This document shows positions 16,919 to 25,501 of a stretch of DNA of 64,000 nt, piece by piece (positions within the stretch are counted from its first letter, which is position 1; each line of letters begins with the position of its first letter). Source of the stretch: Putridiphycobacter sp965230195 (lineage in GTDB: Bacteria; Bacteroidota; Bacteroidia; Flavobacteriales_D; Crocinitomicaceae). The notes under the pieces were generated by a model. That model was not told the DNA's origin, made no database searches, and was given only the letters and a program-made list of their open reading frames with translations. The stretch lies in contig OZ245997.1 in assembly GCA_965230195.1 (NCBI GenBank), forward strand, positions 3,906,001-3,970,000, in the 5' to 3' direction. A program made the position numbers and the translations under genes.

Positions 16919-17284
16919 ATGGAACAAAATCTTAGTCAATATTATTTAAGTCAGGAGGAGCCAAACCAAAGCTGTTTACTCGCTTTAAGACAAACTATTC
17001 TTGAACAGGATCAACACATAACAGAAACGCGGAAGTGGGGCATGCCCTGCTTCTGCTATAAAAACAAAATGTTCTGTTATTTATGGACGGATAAAAAAAC
17101 AAGAGAACCCTATATTCTGATGGTTGAAGGAAAACACCTTGACCATCCCGATTTAGAAGAAGGTAATCGCTCAAGAATGAAAATTTTCAGAGTAAACCCC
17201 AATGCGGATTTACCAATAGTAAAAATCAAAAGTATTCTGAATGCAGGATTGGATTTATACCGTAATGGCACTATAAAAATATAG
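16919..17284 (+). CDS. DUF1801 protein
   Basis: The 121-residue protein shows the DUF1801 pattern: LRQTILEQDQHITETRKWGMPCFCYKNKMFCYLW with the conserved KWGMPCF core, then GKHLDHPDLEEGNRSRMK. The family has a small alpha-beta fold of unknown function and often accompanies VOC or GyrI-like proteins. It is the second gene after the GyrI-like gene. Confidence 0.85.
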   Translation: MEQNLSQYYLSQEEPNQSCLLALRQTILEQDQHITETRKWGMPCFCYKNKMFCYLWTDKKTREPYILMVEGKHLDHPDLEEGNRSRMKIFRVNPNADLPIVKIKSILNAGLDLYRNGTIKI

Positions 17285-17371
17285 GAGAAAATCTATCCCC
17301 CAAACCAGATGTTACTGTTGGGCTTGTATATTACGTAAATAGTTTGGATATTGCCGGTCAAAAAACGAAAA

Positions 17372-17731
17372 GTGAAAATAGAAACTCACCAAACCGGCAC
17401 AAAAAAGATAGCTGAAATCATTGCTGAAAAGTTGGTTATTGAATCTTCGGAAGACGGACTTGATTTACTGGGTAATATGTACTATCAGGGATTTGATGGT
17501 ATAATTTTACATAAACACAATATTTCTCCTGATTTTTTTGAGTTAAAAACGGGAATTGCAGGTGAAATTCTTCAAAAATTTTCAAATTACAATATGCGTC
17601 TGGTAATTATTGGCAATTTTGAAGATATCAATAGTAAAAGCCTGAACGATTTTATTTACGAAAGCAATAATGGTCGTCTGGTTAATTTCCTGGAGACATT
17701 GTCTGATGGACTTGAAGCACTCTCTCGATAG
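17372..17731 (+). CDS. DUF4180 protein
   Basis: The GTG at 17372 (119 residues) is preferred to a TTG 21 bp upstream because the DUF4180 pattern usually starts right at the N-terminus (KIETHQTGTKKIAEI). The core GLDLLGNMYYQGFDGIILHKHNISPDFFELKTG is split over residues 29-62, and FLETLSDGLEAL closes the protein. Function unknown. Its stop codon lies in a small hairpin (17717-17736). Confidence 0.8.
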   Translation: MKIETHQTGTKKIAEIIAEKLVIESSEDGLDLLGNMYYQGFDGIILHKHNISPDFFELKTGIAGEILQKFSNYNMRLVIIGNFEDINSKSLNDFIYESNNGRLVNFLETLSDGLEALSR

Positions 17732-17736
17732 AGTGC
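17717..17736 (+). terminator. Small hairpin at the end of the DUF4180 gene
   Basis: GCACTCT and AGAGTGC form a 7-bp stem around a 6-base loop that includes the stop codon. No T-run follows, so it may be an RNA-stabilising hairpin rather than a true terminator. Confidence 0.3.
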
Positions 17737-17755
17737 CCGGCTAAATTAAACCAAA

Positions 17756-18307
17756 ATGACTTTCCAAATGACATATGAAGTATTTTATGAAAAACTAAAG
17801 CATTCTTTACCAGTCAGTACAGGCAAAGACAGAAAGGAACTTGCCAAAATAATTGCGACTGAGCACTATAACATTGAACGATTGTCAGACCTGTTGTTTG
17901 AGAAACCAAAAATTGCTTCCCGTTTTATATGGTTATTAAGCGACTTTGGCGAAGTTTCCCCCTCGGAATTACACAAAGCATTACCTTTTTTATTGAAACG
18001 GTGTTTAACACTTAAAACAATTGATTATAAAATTTCTTTTGCCAATTATTGGTTAATTGCTGGTATTCCTGAAGAAAATGAAGCACAAGCTATTGATTTA
18101 TTGTTTTCCTGGTTACAGGACCCCAAAGTAAATGTTACCACAAAATCAAGGGCTCTGTTTGTACTGGTTAAACTCACCGATAAATACCCTGATTTAAAAT
18201 ATGAGCTCAGGTTATGTCTGGAAGATCAACTTGAAAAAAACACTAAATCCTTTAAAACAAGAGCTGAAAAAGTATTAAAAACTTTATCTTCTTCTGATGA
18301 ATTATGA
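17756..18307 (+). CDS. HEAT-like helical protein of unknown function
   Basis: The 183-residue protein consists of paired helices (RLSDLLFEKPKIASRFIWLLSDFGE, SPSELHKALPFLLKRCL, TKSRALFVLVKLTDKYPDL), consistent with HEAT repeats such as those used for protein contacts. An alternative ATG lies four codons in. It stands between DUF4180 and DinB genes on the same strand. No function can be assigned. Confidence 0.6.
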   Translation: MTFQMTYEVFYEKLKHSLPVSTGKDRKELAKIIATEHYNIERLSDLLFEKPKIASRFIWLLSDFGEVSPSELHKALPFLLKRCLTLKTIDYKISFANYWLIAGIPEENEAQAIDLLFSWLQDPKVNVTTKSRALFVLVKLTDKYPDLKYELRLCLEDQLEKNTKSFKTRAEKVLKTLSSSDEL

Positions 18308-18358
18308 GGAGCGTAAATTTAAATCAATAATTACTATTTTCATGGAAAGAAAACTGAT

Positions 18359-18829
18359 ATGGAAACTTCAAATCAAATTGCAAATCGTTTCAGGGAGGTC
18401 ATATTGAATGGCGAATGGATTGCAAATACAAACTATCAAAAACAACTATCGGATGTACCATGGAAACAAGCAGTTAGTGAGGTAAAAAACTTAAATACAA
18501 TTGCTGTCTTAGCTTTCCATATCAACTACTATATTGAGGGCGTTTTAAATGTATTCGAAAATGGCTCACTTGAAATCAGGGATAAATACAGCTTTGATCT
18601 TCCTCCAATAACTGTAGAATCACAATGGAAAACATTACTGGACAATATGTGGATCAATACTGAAAAATTGGCTGGTCATATAGAACGTATGACTGAAGAG
18701 GAAATGGAAAGCATTTTTGTTGATAAAAAATACGGAACCTACCGAAGAAATATTGAAGGACTGATTGAACACAGTTATTATCATTTGGGTCAGATTTCGT
18801 TGATTAAAAAAATGATCAATGAGATCTGA
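18359..18829 (+). CDS. DinB/YfiT-like four-helix protein
   Basis: The 156-residue protein has the DinB superfamily histidine triad: H54 in LAFHINYYIEG, and H138 and H142 in IEHSYYHLGQI. These bind a divalent metal in homologues, some of which are thiol transferases. It is alone, followed by an intrinsic terminator 75 bp downstream. Confidence 0.8.
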   Translation: METSNQIANRFREVILNGEWIANTNYQKQLSDVPWKQAVSEVKNLNTIAVLAFHINYYIEGVLNVFENGSLEIRDKYSFDLPPITVESQWKTLLDNMWINTEKLAGHIERMTEEEMESIFVDKKYGTYRRNIEGLIEHSYYHLGQISLIKKMINEI

Positions 18830-18904
18830 AAAATGAGTGTATATTTAAAAAAGTGAGTAAAAATTTAAATATTCTCAGTCTACAATAAATCGGTAGGCTC
18901 CGCT

Positions 18905-18932
18905 TAGCTACATCCCCAGGTAGCTATTTTTT
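18905..18932 (+). terminator. Intrinsic terminator after the DinB-like gene
   Basis: TAGCTAC at 18905-18911 pairs with GTAGCTA at 18920-18926, followed by six T. The loop is 8 bases. It lies 75 bp after the plus-strand gene and 108 bp before the end of the next, minus-strand gene. Confidence 0.6.
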
Positions 18933-19040
18933 CATAGGGTTCAAATTTCGTTCTGATTGACACTCACCGTAATCTTTAACACCTAAAACTTTTCTTCGAT
19001 CAACAGTCAGCTTAACAAAAAGAACGTCATAAGACTTTTA

Positions 19041-19835
19041 TTAATAATTATTTATCTTATTAAGCTGGTTTTCAAACGCTGCAATGGCGGATTTCTTAGT
19101 GGCTATTTTAGTCTCCGATTCCCGCTTCGCAGTATCTAATTCTGTTTTTTTATCATTTAATGTTTTTACAGTAGCCTCTGTTGATTCAACCTCAGTCTGT
19201 CCTTTCTCCACATTAGCTGTTAACTTTCGTATTTTTTCCTCAGTTTTAAGCTGACGTTTTTTTAATTTTTCGATTTTAATTTCTGCCTTAGAGTTAGATT
19301 TTAAGTTAGAGCCAATGTCTTTTTTTATCCCCTCAAGTACTTTATTGTCTGTTTCAATTTCTTTCTCTTTAAGTTCTATTTGTTCCTTAACGTACGAGGA
19401 GTAGTATACTTTAGCAAAGTTTCTTAAAATCTCTTCACACCGTTTAGACTCATTTGGATAATCTGCGCTGTTAACATACACGTCTTTTCCAAAGCTCATG
19501 AAATAACGTAATTCATTTCCTTCACCGGTCTGTTGAACCATAACCTGTATTGAAAAATGTTTATCGCTGATTACTGTTGTGTATAAGTCCTCTCCCACCA
19601 ATAACTTCGACTTACTTTTTAATGACCATTTATAGGTATCTTTTAAATAAGAATTAAATTGTTTTCTGATTGACTGTTCCTCACCATCCAGAATCAGGGT
19701 CAACCCATTTCTTTCAACATTTTGCAACAGCATCTTTTTTTCCTGCAACTGCAGTTTATCCGGTACATTCAATACCTGCGCTCCAACATTTAGACCTGTA
19801 AATATGAATGCTAAAATTAGTAACTTGTTTTTCAT
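19041..19835 (-). CDS. Secreted coiled-coil protein of unknown function
   Basis: Signal peptide residues 1-19 (FTGLNVGAQ). Residues about 20-140 form a mixed domain (LTLILDGEEQSIRKQFNSYL, DLYTTVISDKHFSIQVMV). From about 150 to 264 there is a long heptad-rich coiled coil full of K, E and L. It is probably periplasmic. It lies last in line behind the sigma factor, 61-residue protein and MscS genes, separated from MscS by 98 bp, so it may belong to the same regulon. Confidence 0.6.
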   Translation of the reverse strand: MKNKLLILAFIFTGLNVGAQVLNVPDKLQLQEKKMLLQNVERNGLTLILDGEEQSIRKQFNSYLKDTYKWSLKSKSKLLVGEDLYTTVISDKHFSIQVMVQQTGEGNELRYFMSFGKDVYVNSADYPNESKRCEEILRNFAKVYYSSYVKEQIELKEKEIETDNKVLEGIKKDIGSNLKSNSKAEIKIEKLKKRQLKTEEKIRKLTANVEKGQTEVESTEATVKTLNDKKTELDTAKRESETKIATKKSAIAAFENQLNKINNY

Positions 19836-19933
19836 AATAACTTGTGTTTATTAAAATGACGCAGGAATTTAAACCGGGTCACAAATAATTCACAAGTTTT
19901 ATTAAAACATTATTTTACAATAAAATACAACAC

Positions 19934-20752
19934 CTAAGATTTAAGAATTTTATAGGTCGAAGCATAAAAATCTTTAGACGGTACAACCACTTTTTCAGTA
20001 TCGGTTTCAATTACAACCGACGTTTTAGATATTTGAACTATTTTGCCTCTGATATCCTTATATTCAACCATAACACCTTCTTCCAAAACATCACGGTTAT
20101 AATAATTCTTCAGTAAATCTGTCACCACTTCCCGTGATCCCAGTCCTAACGCTATTGACACTGTAATTGCTCCTGCTCCAACCAAAATATACATGTGTGA
20201 TGAGATTAAAGCAGTATTAAGTCCGGCCTGCGACATGGCAGTTATTGTCACAATTAAAACCAGGAAGTAAAACAAAAAGTCACCAATAAAATTACCAAAA
20301 CTAATACCAGTCGATTTGGCAATAGATTTAATCAGATTCCTTAATAAGTTAGCTACAGTATAGCCAAAAGCAAATATGATAACAGCACTTAAAAATTTTG
20401 GCAGATATTTCATGAAGTTCGAAATTTCTACTGAAACATTGTGCCACCCGAAGGTTTCGGTTGCTCCAATTATAAAAACCAAAAGAATAATCCAGTAAAC
20501 TACTTTAGAAATAACTAACGACAAGTCAATGTCCATATTCAAACGGTTTGACAACTCTTCCAGACTCAGGTACTTTGCAATTTTTGAATCACCGGTTTTA
20601 CTTAACAATTTACGAACGAGCTTCGATACCAGTTTTGCAATCAGCCATCCTCCTATTAAAATAACAACACCCATTAAAAAAGTAGGCAATGCCTCAGATA
20701 TGCTATTCCAAATAGAATCGAAAGTTAACTGTAATTTTTCCGTTGCGTTCAT
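19934..20752 (-). CDS. MscS-family mechanosensitive channel
   Basis: The 272-residue protein has five hydrophobic helices. The first two belong to the conserved-TM-helix repeat seen in related channels (AEALPTFL-like start, then LIGGWLIAKLVSKLVRKLL, and again SAVIIFAFGYTVANLLRNL). The pore-lining helix AGAITVSIALGLGSREVVTDLLKNYYN is split over residues 195-221 and leads into the beta domain (GVMVEYKDIRGKIVQISKTSVVIETD). It would release solutes on osmotic downshock. It is 2 bp behind the small protein gene. Confidence 0.88.
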   Translation of the reverse strand: MNATEKLQLTFDSIWNSISEALPTFLMGVVILIGGWLIAKLVSKLVRKLLSKTGDSKIAKYLSLEELSNRLNMDIDLSLVISKVVYWIILLVFIIGATETFGWHNVSVEISNFMKYLPKFLSAVIIFAFGYTVANLLRNLIKSIAKSTGISFGNFIGDFLFYFLVLIVTITAMSQAGLNTALISSHMYILVGAGAITVSIALGLGSREVVTDLLKNYYNRDVLEEGVMVEYKDIRGKIVQISKTSVVIETDTEKVVVPSKDFYASTYKILKS

Positions 20753-20754
20753 AA

Positions 20755-20940
20755 TTATTCTTTTTTAGATTTAGGTAAAGCTGCCTCAATAATATCTACT
20801 GATGATTTAATTGTTTTTTTAAAAAAAAGATTCCCCATATCTTTAACCAGTAACTGCAGTTTTGCAGCCTTAAGCAATCTCTCTTCCAGTCCTTCCGGCA
20901 CCTCATGCTCTTCCAATATGGAGTTTAACTCTTTCTTCAT
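20755..20940 (-). CDS. 61-residue protein between sigma factor and channel genes
   Basis: The ATG at 20940 is chosen because the residues before it look non-coding. The product has ELNSILEEHEVPEGLEERLLKAAKLQLLVKDMG split over residues 3-35 and ends with SVDIIEAALPKSKKE. The VPEGLEERLL pattern resembles the start of short anti-sigma-type or sigma-linked proteins in Bacteroidetes, but there is no membrane helix. It sits in the place where an anti-sigma factor gene would be expected. Confidence 0.6.
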   Translation of the reverse strand: MKKELNSILEEHEVPEGLEERLLKAAKLQLLVKDMGNLFFKKTIKSSVDIIEAALPKSKKE

Positions 20941-21008
20941 ATAAATTGTCAGTTTAAACAATTGGGCTATAAGAATGACGCTGCTTTCGCAGTTTGGTCA
21001 CAAAGTTC

Positions 21009-21608
21009 CTATTTCAAGTTTAAAATAATCAATAAACCAATTTCTAATGCATGATTTACACCTTTTTTAGCCAATTGGTCTTTTAATTTTGACCGGGATC
21101 GCGATAACTTCATCTTAACTGAGCTTTCCCCGAGGTTAAGTTGTTCTGCAATAGCCGAAACCTGCAATCCTTCCCAGTAATACAATATCAAAATTAATCG
21201 TTCGGATTCCGACAATAAATCAATTTGAGCTTTTAACTGCTTTCTGTAATATTCCGATTCATTGACTTCATCTAATTCGGATAAAAAATCAACCAATTCC
21301 GTTTCAGTTTCTATCTGATTTTCAACAGTTTTTTCTTTCTTTATTTTACGGATTTTATCAATACAATGGTTGTATGCCATTCTGTTTAGCCAGGGTTCAA
21401 TTTTTGAATCTTCTTTTAATGTTTTAACCCTGGCAAAAGCCTTCAGAAAAATTTCCTGTGTGGCGTCTTCCGCCAATCCCTGATCCTTTAAAATAAACAG
21501 ACACCGGTTATAGATTTTTTTTGACAGCAATTCGTATAGTTCACCCAAGGCACTAATATCATCTTTTTTAAGACGAACAACCAGATCAGTATTAATCTCA
21601 GTATCCAT
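21009..21608 (-). CDS. ECF-type RNA polymerase sigma factor
   Basis: The 199-residue protein has sigma region 2 at about 20-90 (LYELLSKKIYNRCLFILKDQGLAEDATQEIFLKAF split over 23-58, then EPWLNRMAYNHCIDKIRK) and region 4 at about 130-185 (LSESERLILILYYWEGLQVSAIAEQL, ESSVKMKLSRSRSKLKDQL). The C-terminal tail ends in a hydrophobic stretch (GLLIILNLK). It heads an operon with the 61-residue gene and the MscS channel, suggesting control of an envelope or osmotic response. Confidence 0.92.
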   Translation of the reverse strand: MDTEINTDLVVRLKKDDISALGELYELLSKKIYNRCLFILKDQGLAEDATQEIFLKAFARVKTLKEDSKIEPWLNRMAYNHCIDKIRKIKKEKTVENQIETETELVDFLSELDEVNESEYYRKQLKAQIDLLSESERLILILYYWEGLQVSAIAEQLNLGESSVKMKLSRSRSKLKDQLAKKGVNHALEIGLLIILNLK

Positions 21609-21613
21609 GGTAG

Positions 21614-21621
21614 CAAAGTTA
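21614..21621 (-). promoter_or_regulatory. -7 element of the sigma factor operon
   Basis: On the minus strand TAACTTTG is a perfect TAnnTTTG element ending 6 bp before the sigma factor ATG, so the transcript would have an almost absent leader. No clear ECF-specific autoregulatory promoter was identified. Confidence 0.45.
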
Positions 21622-21866
21622 AAATTATTTTATTGCTTTTAAAATCATATGGTTGGGCGATATTTACAAAATGCTTTAACATGTATGATAATCCTTATTG
21701 AACCAACTTATAATACTATATTACCCACTTTCAACAGCCTCAATAGAGTTGTTTATTTTTATGATTTTCTTTACTGGTAAAAATCAGATCACACTTGCAA
21801 CTTATTTAAAGCCGGAATCGTTATTTTGTTTAAACCATATTAATAGTATACATTAACAGAAAACAC

Positions 21867-23537
21867 ATGAAATTTCTAAGTCCCTGGTTAATATCCTTTG
21901 TTCTATTTTGTATTCCATGCACCCTTCACAGTCAAATTTTTGATTGGGCGCAATCAGCAGGAGGTAATGACTGGGATGAAGGAACAGCAATTACAGTAGA
22001 TGACGCTGGAAATGTGTATACGACAGGTCACTTCAGAGGAACAGTTGATTTTGATGCGGGACCAGGTATTTTTAATATGACATCTATTGGTGACAGAGAC
22101 ATATTTATCAGTAAAACGGATCCAACGGGTAGCCTGATTTGGGCTAAACAATTCGGTGGAACCAGTCATGAAGAAAGTAATGCCATTGTATTGGATCAGA
22201 ATGCAAATATTTACATAACAGGTTCGTTTACGGGGCAGGTAGATTTTAATCCGGGCACAGGTATTTTTAACCTATCCTCTACCTATATGGACAGGGATAT
22301 ATTTATTCAAAAATTAGATTCATCCGGTCAATTTGTTTGGGCTAAACAAATCAGTGGCTATTCTCCTACGCTGACCTCAATACCATCACCTGTCAATGCA
22401 TATGCTATGGCAATCGACAATGCTGACAACCTTTATATTACCGGATACTTTGATGGCACAGTTGATTTTGATCCCAATCCAAATGACACACATTACCTTA
22501 ATATTGTCGCTTACAGTGATATTTTTGTTGGGAAATACGACTCTATGGGTAATTTTATTTGGGTCAGACAATTTGGAGGAACAGAGGGCGGTGTTGGATA
22601 TGCGATTACAACAGATCACATTGGAAACGTTTATTCAACAGGAACAATAGGTGGATCTGCTGTCGTTGATTTTGACCCCGGACCGGGTATTTTTAACCTT
22701 ACCGGTTCTGATCCTTTTCAAACAGAGATTTATGTGAGTATGCTCGATTCTTCTGGAAATTTTGGATGGGCTACCACTTTAGGACAAGGACAGGGGGCTG
22801 CGATAGCTGTTAACCAAAACGGAGAAGTTTATACCGGTGGTTGGTATCCCTCCGGAATTACACCTGTATTAAATATGCTCAACACTTCCGGTGGATTGAT
22901 ATGGTCAAAATCAATTGGAGGCATCAACATAGAATCAATTGCAATTGATAATAGTGATAATATTTATACAACCGGTGGATGCTTTTCAGGCACACATGAT
23001 TTTGATCCGGGACCTGGTATTTTTAATATTACCTGTGGTTCGAGTGATGCTTTTATCAGTAAATGGGATGCATCAGGTAATTTTTCCTGGGCCACACAGT
23101 TTACAGCATCAAATCAGGTATTTACAGAAGACATTACTGTAGACAATAATTATAATATATATACCACTGGTTTTTATGATGCCACAACCGATTTTGACCC
23201 TTCAGCAGCAATATCCAATCTAAATGCCATAGGCAGCTATGATATTTTTATTCAAAAAATGTCTGTACACAGTCTCGAATTAACAGAAAATAACTTTACA
23301 GATGACTTTCAGATTTTTCCAAACCCAACAACCGACAAATTAACTGTCAAAACAAATTTAAACCCGGAGAACTTAAAATTTACCTTTAGAAATATGGCTG
23401 GTCAAATCATTGACATACAACCCGTAACTATTGGCAATAATATTGAATTTCTAATCAATGCACCAGCAGGAGTATATTTGCTTGAGGTGACTGATGGTAA
23501 CTACCATCACACCGTAACCAGAATAATTAAACAATAG
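21867..23537 (+). CDS. Secreted SBBP-type beta-propeller protein with T9SS sorting domain
   Basis: Signal peptide (residues 1-22, CTLHSQ), then about eight repeats of roughly 55 residues in the pattern AITVDDAGNVYTTGHF, GTVDFDAGPGIFN, DIFISKTD..G.LIWAKQFGG, which match SBBP/Beta-propeller repeats. Residues about 480-556 form a type A sorting domain: FPNPTTDKLTVK, FRNMAGQII, APAGVYLLEV, and a basic end TRIIKQ. The protein is exported by the type IX system and probably attached to the surface or released. The role, perhaps adhesion or scaffold, is unknown. Confidence 0.92.
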   Translation: MKFLSPWLISFVLFCIPCTLHSQIFDWAQSAGGNDWDEGTAITVDDAGNVYTTGHFRGTVDFDAGPGIFNMTSIGDRDIFISKTDPTGSLIWAKQFGGTSHEESNAIVLDQNANIYITGSFTGQVDFNPGTGIFNLSSTYMDRDIFIQKLDSSGQFVWAKQISGYSPTLTSIPSPVNAYAMAIDNADNLYITGYFDGTVDFDPNPNDTHYLNIVAYSDIFVGKYDSMGNFIWVRQFGGTEGGVGYAITTDHIGNVYSTGTIGGSAVVDFDPGPGIFNLTGSDPFQTEIYVSMLDSSGNFGWATTLGQGQGAAIAVNQNGEVYTGGWYPSGITPVLNMLNTSGGLIWSKSIGGINIESIAIDNSDNIYTTGGCFSGTHDFDPGPGIFNITCGSSDAFISKWDASGNFSWATQFTASNQVFTEDITVDNNYNIYTTGFYDATTDFDPSAAISNLNAIGSYDIFIQKMSVHSLELTENNFTDDFQIFPNPTTDKLTVKTNLNPENLKFTFRNMAGQIIDIQPVTIGNNIEFLINAPAGVYLLEVTDGNYHHTVTRIIKQ

Positions 23538-23636
23538 TATATTCATCAATGCTGTATGTAGATTTTGAATCATCATGGAATGAAATTTATTTTGAGGATT
23601 CTCTTTATATTGTCAACTGAATAAAATCAACACAAT

Positions 23637-24209
23637 ATCGAATCCAAAAATCAAATTATACGGCATTTTGAGCAATTCATTGAAGTCAGCGAGACATTAA
23701 AAACTGAACTTTTAAAAAGGGTATCAATAGTATCTTTTAAAAAGGGCAGCATGATGATTGATGCCAAAAAAGTAAGTACTAAAAGTTACTATGTTTTGGA
23801 AGGGCTTACCAGAACCTACTCTATAAAAGATGGTAAGGATATCAATGAATATTTTTCAAGCACTAATGAATGGGCCTATTCACCGTGAAGTTGGAGAACA
23901 GGTAAGCCTGATATATATTATGTATCTGCCATTGAAGACACGCTTACTCTCGAAATCAAAGCTCAGGATATGGTTTTTCTGTTTGATCATTTTCCGGAAC
24001 TTGACCGATATGGCCGATTATCATTAGCTACTCTTGTTGACCATCTGATTGATAGAATCATCTCATTTCGTTTCACGACTGCCATGGAAAAATATGATCA
24101 CTTTAAGCAAACTTACCCTCATATTTATCACAGAATTCCTTTAGGAATGGTGGCCTCTTACCTGGGTATATCACAGGAAACATTAAGCAGATTAAGGGCA
24201 AAACTGTGA
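23637..24209 (+). pseudogene. Crp/Fnr-family regulator, disrupted
   Basis: A 190-codon frame reads as a Crp/Fnr regulator from residues IESKNQIIRHFEQFIEVSE to the HTH end GMVASYLGISQETLSRLRAKL (split across residues 169-190). It is broken twice: the expected start codon is ATC at 23637 with no ATG nearby, and an in-frame TGA lies at 23886-23888 after EWAYSP, where other family members continue with the end of the cyclic-nucleotide-like barrel. The rest of the frame is intact, so the damage is recent or there is a sequencing error. An operator of the expected type lies just downstream. Confidence 0.8.
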
Positions 24210-24211
24210 TT

Positions 24212-24257
24212 TTTTGATCCAGGTCAAAAGAATCCGGTATTCTGTTCCCTAATTTTG
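24212..24257 (+). promoter_or_regulatory. FNR-like operator and -7 element before the second GyrI-like gene
   Basis: TTTTGATCCAGGTCAAAA at 24212-24229 contains TTGAT-N4-GTCAA (24214-24227). TAATTTTG at 24250-24257 is a perfect -7 element. Centre to element start is 29.5 bp. The site survives although the adjacent Crp/Fnr gene is dead. Confidence 0.7.
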
Positions 24258-24284
24258 GCCCAATAACAATTAAGACTTTGAAAC

Positions 24285-24770
24285 ATGTTAGAACCAAGAA
24301 TTGAGCTACTATCAGAAACCAGGCTGATGGGTATGAAAATAAGAATGTCCCTGATCAATAATAAAACGGGAACACTCTTTGGGCAATTTATGCCCAGGCG
24401 TTCCGAAATCAAAAATGTAGCAGATACGAATTTTTATTCTGTGGAATGTTATGATGACCCCTCCTACTTCAATAATTTTAATCCGGGTAATGAATTTGAA
24501 AAATGGGCTGCTGTTAAGGTTTCTGACTTTAGTTCAGTTCCTCCTGGAATAGATAGACTTATAATCACAAAAGGAGAATATGCGGTATTTCACTATACAG
24601 GTAAACCAAGTGAAGCGCAATCAACATTCCAGTACATTTATACCCAATGGCTCCCCTCCTCAATTTTTGATCTGGATGACAGACCACATTTTGCCTTAAT
24701 GGGGCCAAAATATAAAGGAGAATACTCTGATTCGGAAGAAGAGTTTTGGATTCCGGTTAAAAGAAAGTGA
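24285..24770 (+). CDS. GyrI-like effector-binding domain protein
   Basis: The 161-residue protein begins LEPRIELLSETRLMGMKIRMSL, then GTLFGQFMPRRSEI, a central strand YSVECYDD and a C-terminal DRPHFALMGPKYKGEY..EEEFWIPV. This is the GyrI-like small-molecule-binding fold, distinct in sequence from the copy at 16449. It sits 75 bp behind the dead Crp/Fnr gene and its promoter carries that family's operator. Confidence 0.85.
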   Translation: MLEPRIELLSETRLMGMKIRMSLINNKTGTLFGQFMPRRSEIKNVADTNFYSVECYDDPSYFNNFNPGNEFEKWAAVKVSDFSSVPPGIDRLIITKGEYAVFHYTGKPSEAQSTFQYIYTQWLPSSIFDLDDRPHFALMGPKYKGEYSDSEEEFWIPVKRK

Positions 24771-24839
24771 CGCTTACTACAATATTTGTACAAAGTTTAC
24801 ATTAACGTTTAAAAAAGAATACCGGTCAAAATTTTTGGA

Positions 24840-25424
24840 ATGATTAGAAAACTACTATTAATTTTACTGGCAATTGTCATTATTTTTATTGGTTATAAAG
24901 GGCTTAAAAAAGTAAATTTGAATGTAAATTATACTGTGGGCCAACCCGTAGACAGCTTAAATAATGTAATTGTTTTTTATAATGGCGGTGTTGATCATGT
25001 ATTGCAAAGAAATACCAAAGATGGTTATAACCTGGGGCTCCAATACCAATGCGTTGAATTTGTTAAACGTTACTATTACCAATACTACAACCATAAAATG
25101 CCTGATAGCTATGGTCATGCCATCAGTTTTTTTGATCAAAGTGTTCCGGATGGTGGTATTAACAAACAAAGAGGCTTATATCAATTTAAAAACCCCGGAA
25201 CATCCCGACCAAAAACCGGAGATTTGATAGTTATGGGTGCCACATTGTTTAACAGGTATGGCCATGTGGCCATTATCTCGGATGTAAGCACTGACCAAAT
25301 TGAAATTATCCAGCAAAACCCCGGACCATTTTCCGATTCCAGAGAGACTTTTAAACTGACTAAAACCGCTCAGGGAAAGTGGAAAATTGAGAATGACCGA
25401 ATTTTAGGCTGGTTAAGAAAATAA
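24840..25424 (+). CDS. CHAP-domain amidase/peptidase, membrane-anchored
   Basis: Residues 1-20 form an uncleaved membrane anchor or signal (LLLILLAIVIIFIGY). The CHAP domain carries the catalytic cysteine at C71 in LQYQCVEFVKRYY and the histidine at H142 in RYGHVAIISDV. GDLIVMGATL and ENDRILGWLRK frame the fold. The protein probably cleaves peptidoglycan cross-links or glutathionylspermidine-type amides. It is alone, with 69 bp to the gene before it. Confidence 0.85.
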   Translation: MIRKLLLILLAIVIIFIGYKGLKKVNLNVNYTVGQPVDSLNNVIVFYNGGVDHVLQRNTKDGYNLGLQYQCVEFVKRYYYQYYNHKMPDSYGHAISFFDQSVPDGGINKQRGLYQFKNPGTSRPKTGDLIVMGATLFNRYGHVAIISDVSTDQIEIIQQNPGPFSDSRETFKLTKTAQGKWKIENDRILGWLRK

Positions 25425-25501
25425 CATTTCATTTTTTTTTTGCCTGTTAATAAACGGTACCTTTACTTATTCAAAACATCCAACACAACAAATTTCAAAA
25501 A

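Noticed and set aside
18333..18352. TATTTTCATGGAAAG before the DinB-like gene as a third MarR site
   Set aside because: It lacks one base at the centre, which breaks the symmetry, and matches only half of the palindrome.
23886..23888. In-frame TGA in the Crp/Fnr frame as a recoded (selenocysteine) codon
   Set aside because: The expected residue there is not Cys or Sec in the family, no SECIS-like hairpin is seen, and the start codon is lost as well, so a pseudogene is simpler.
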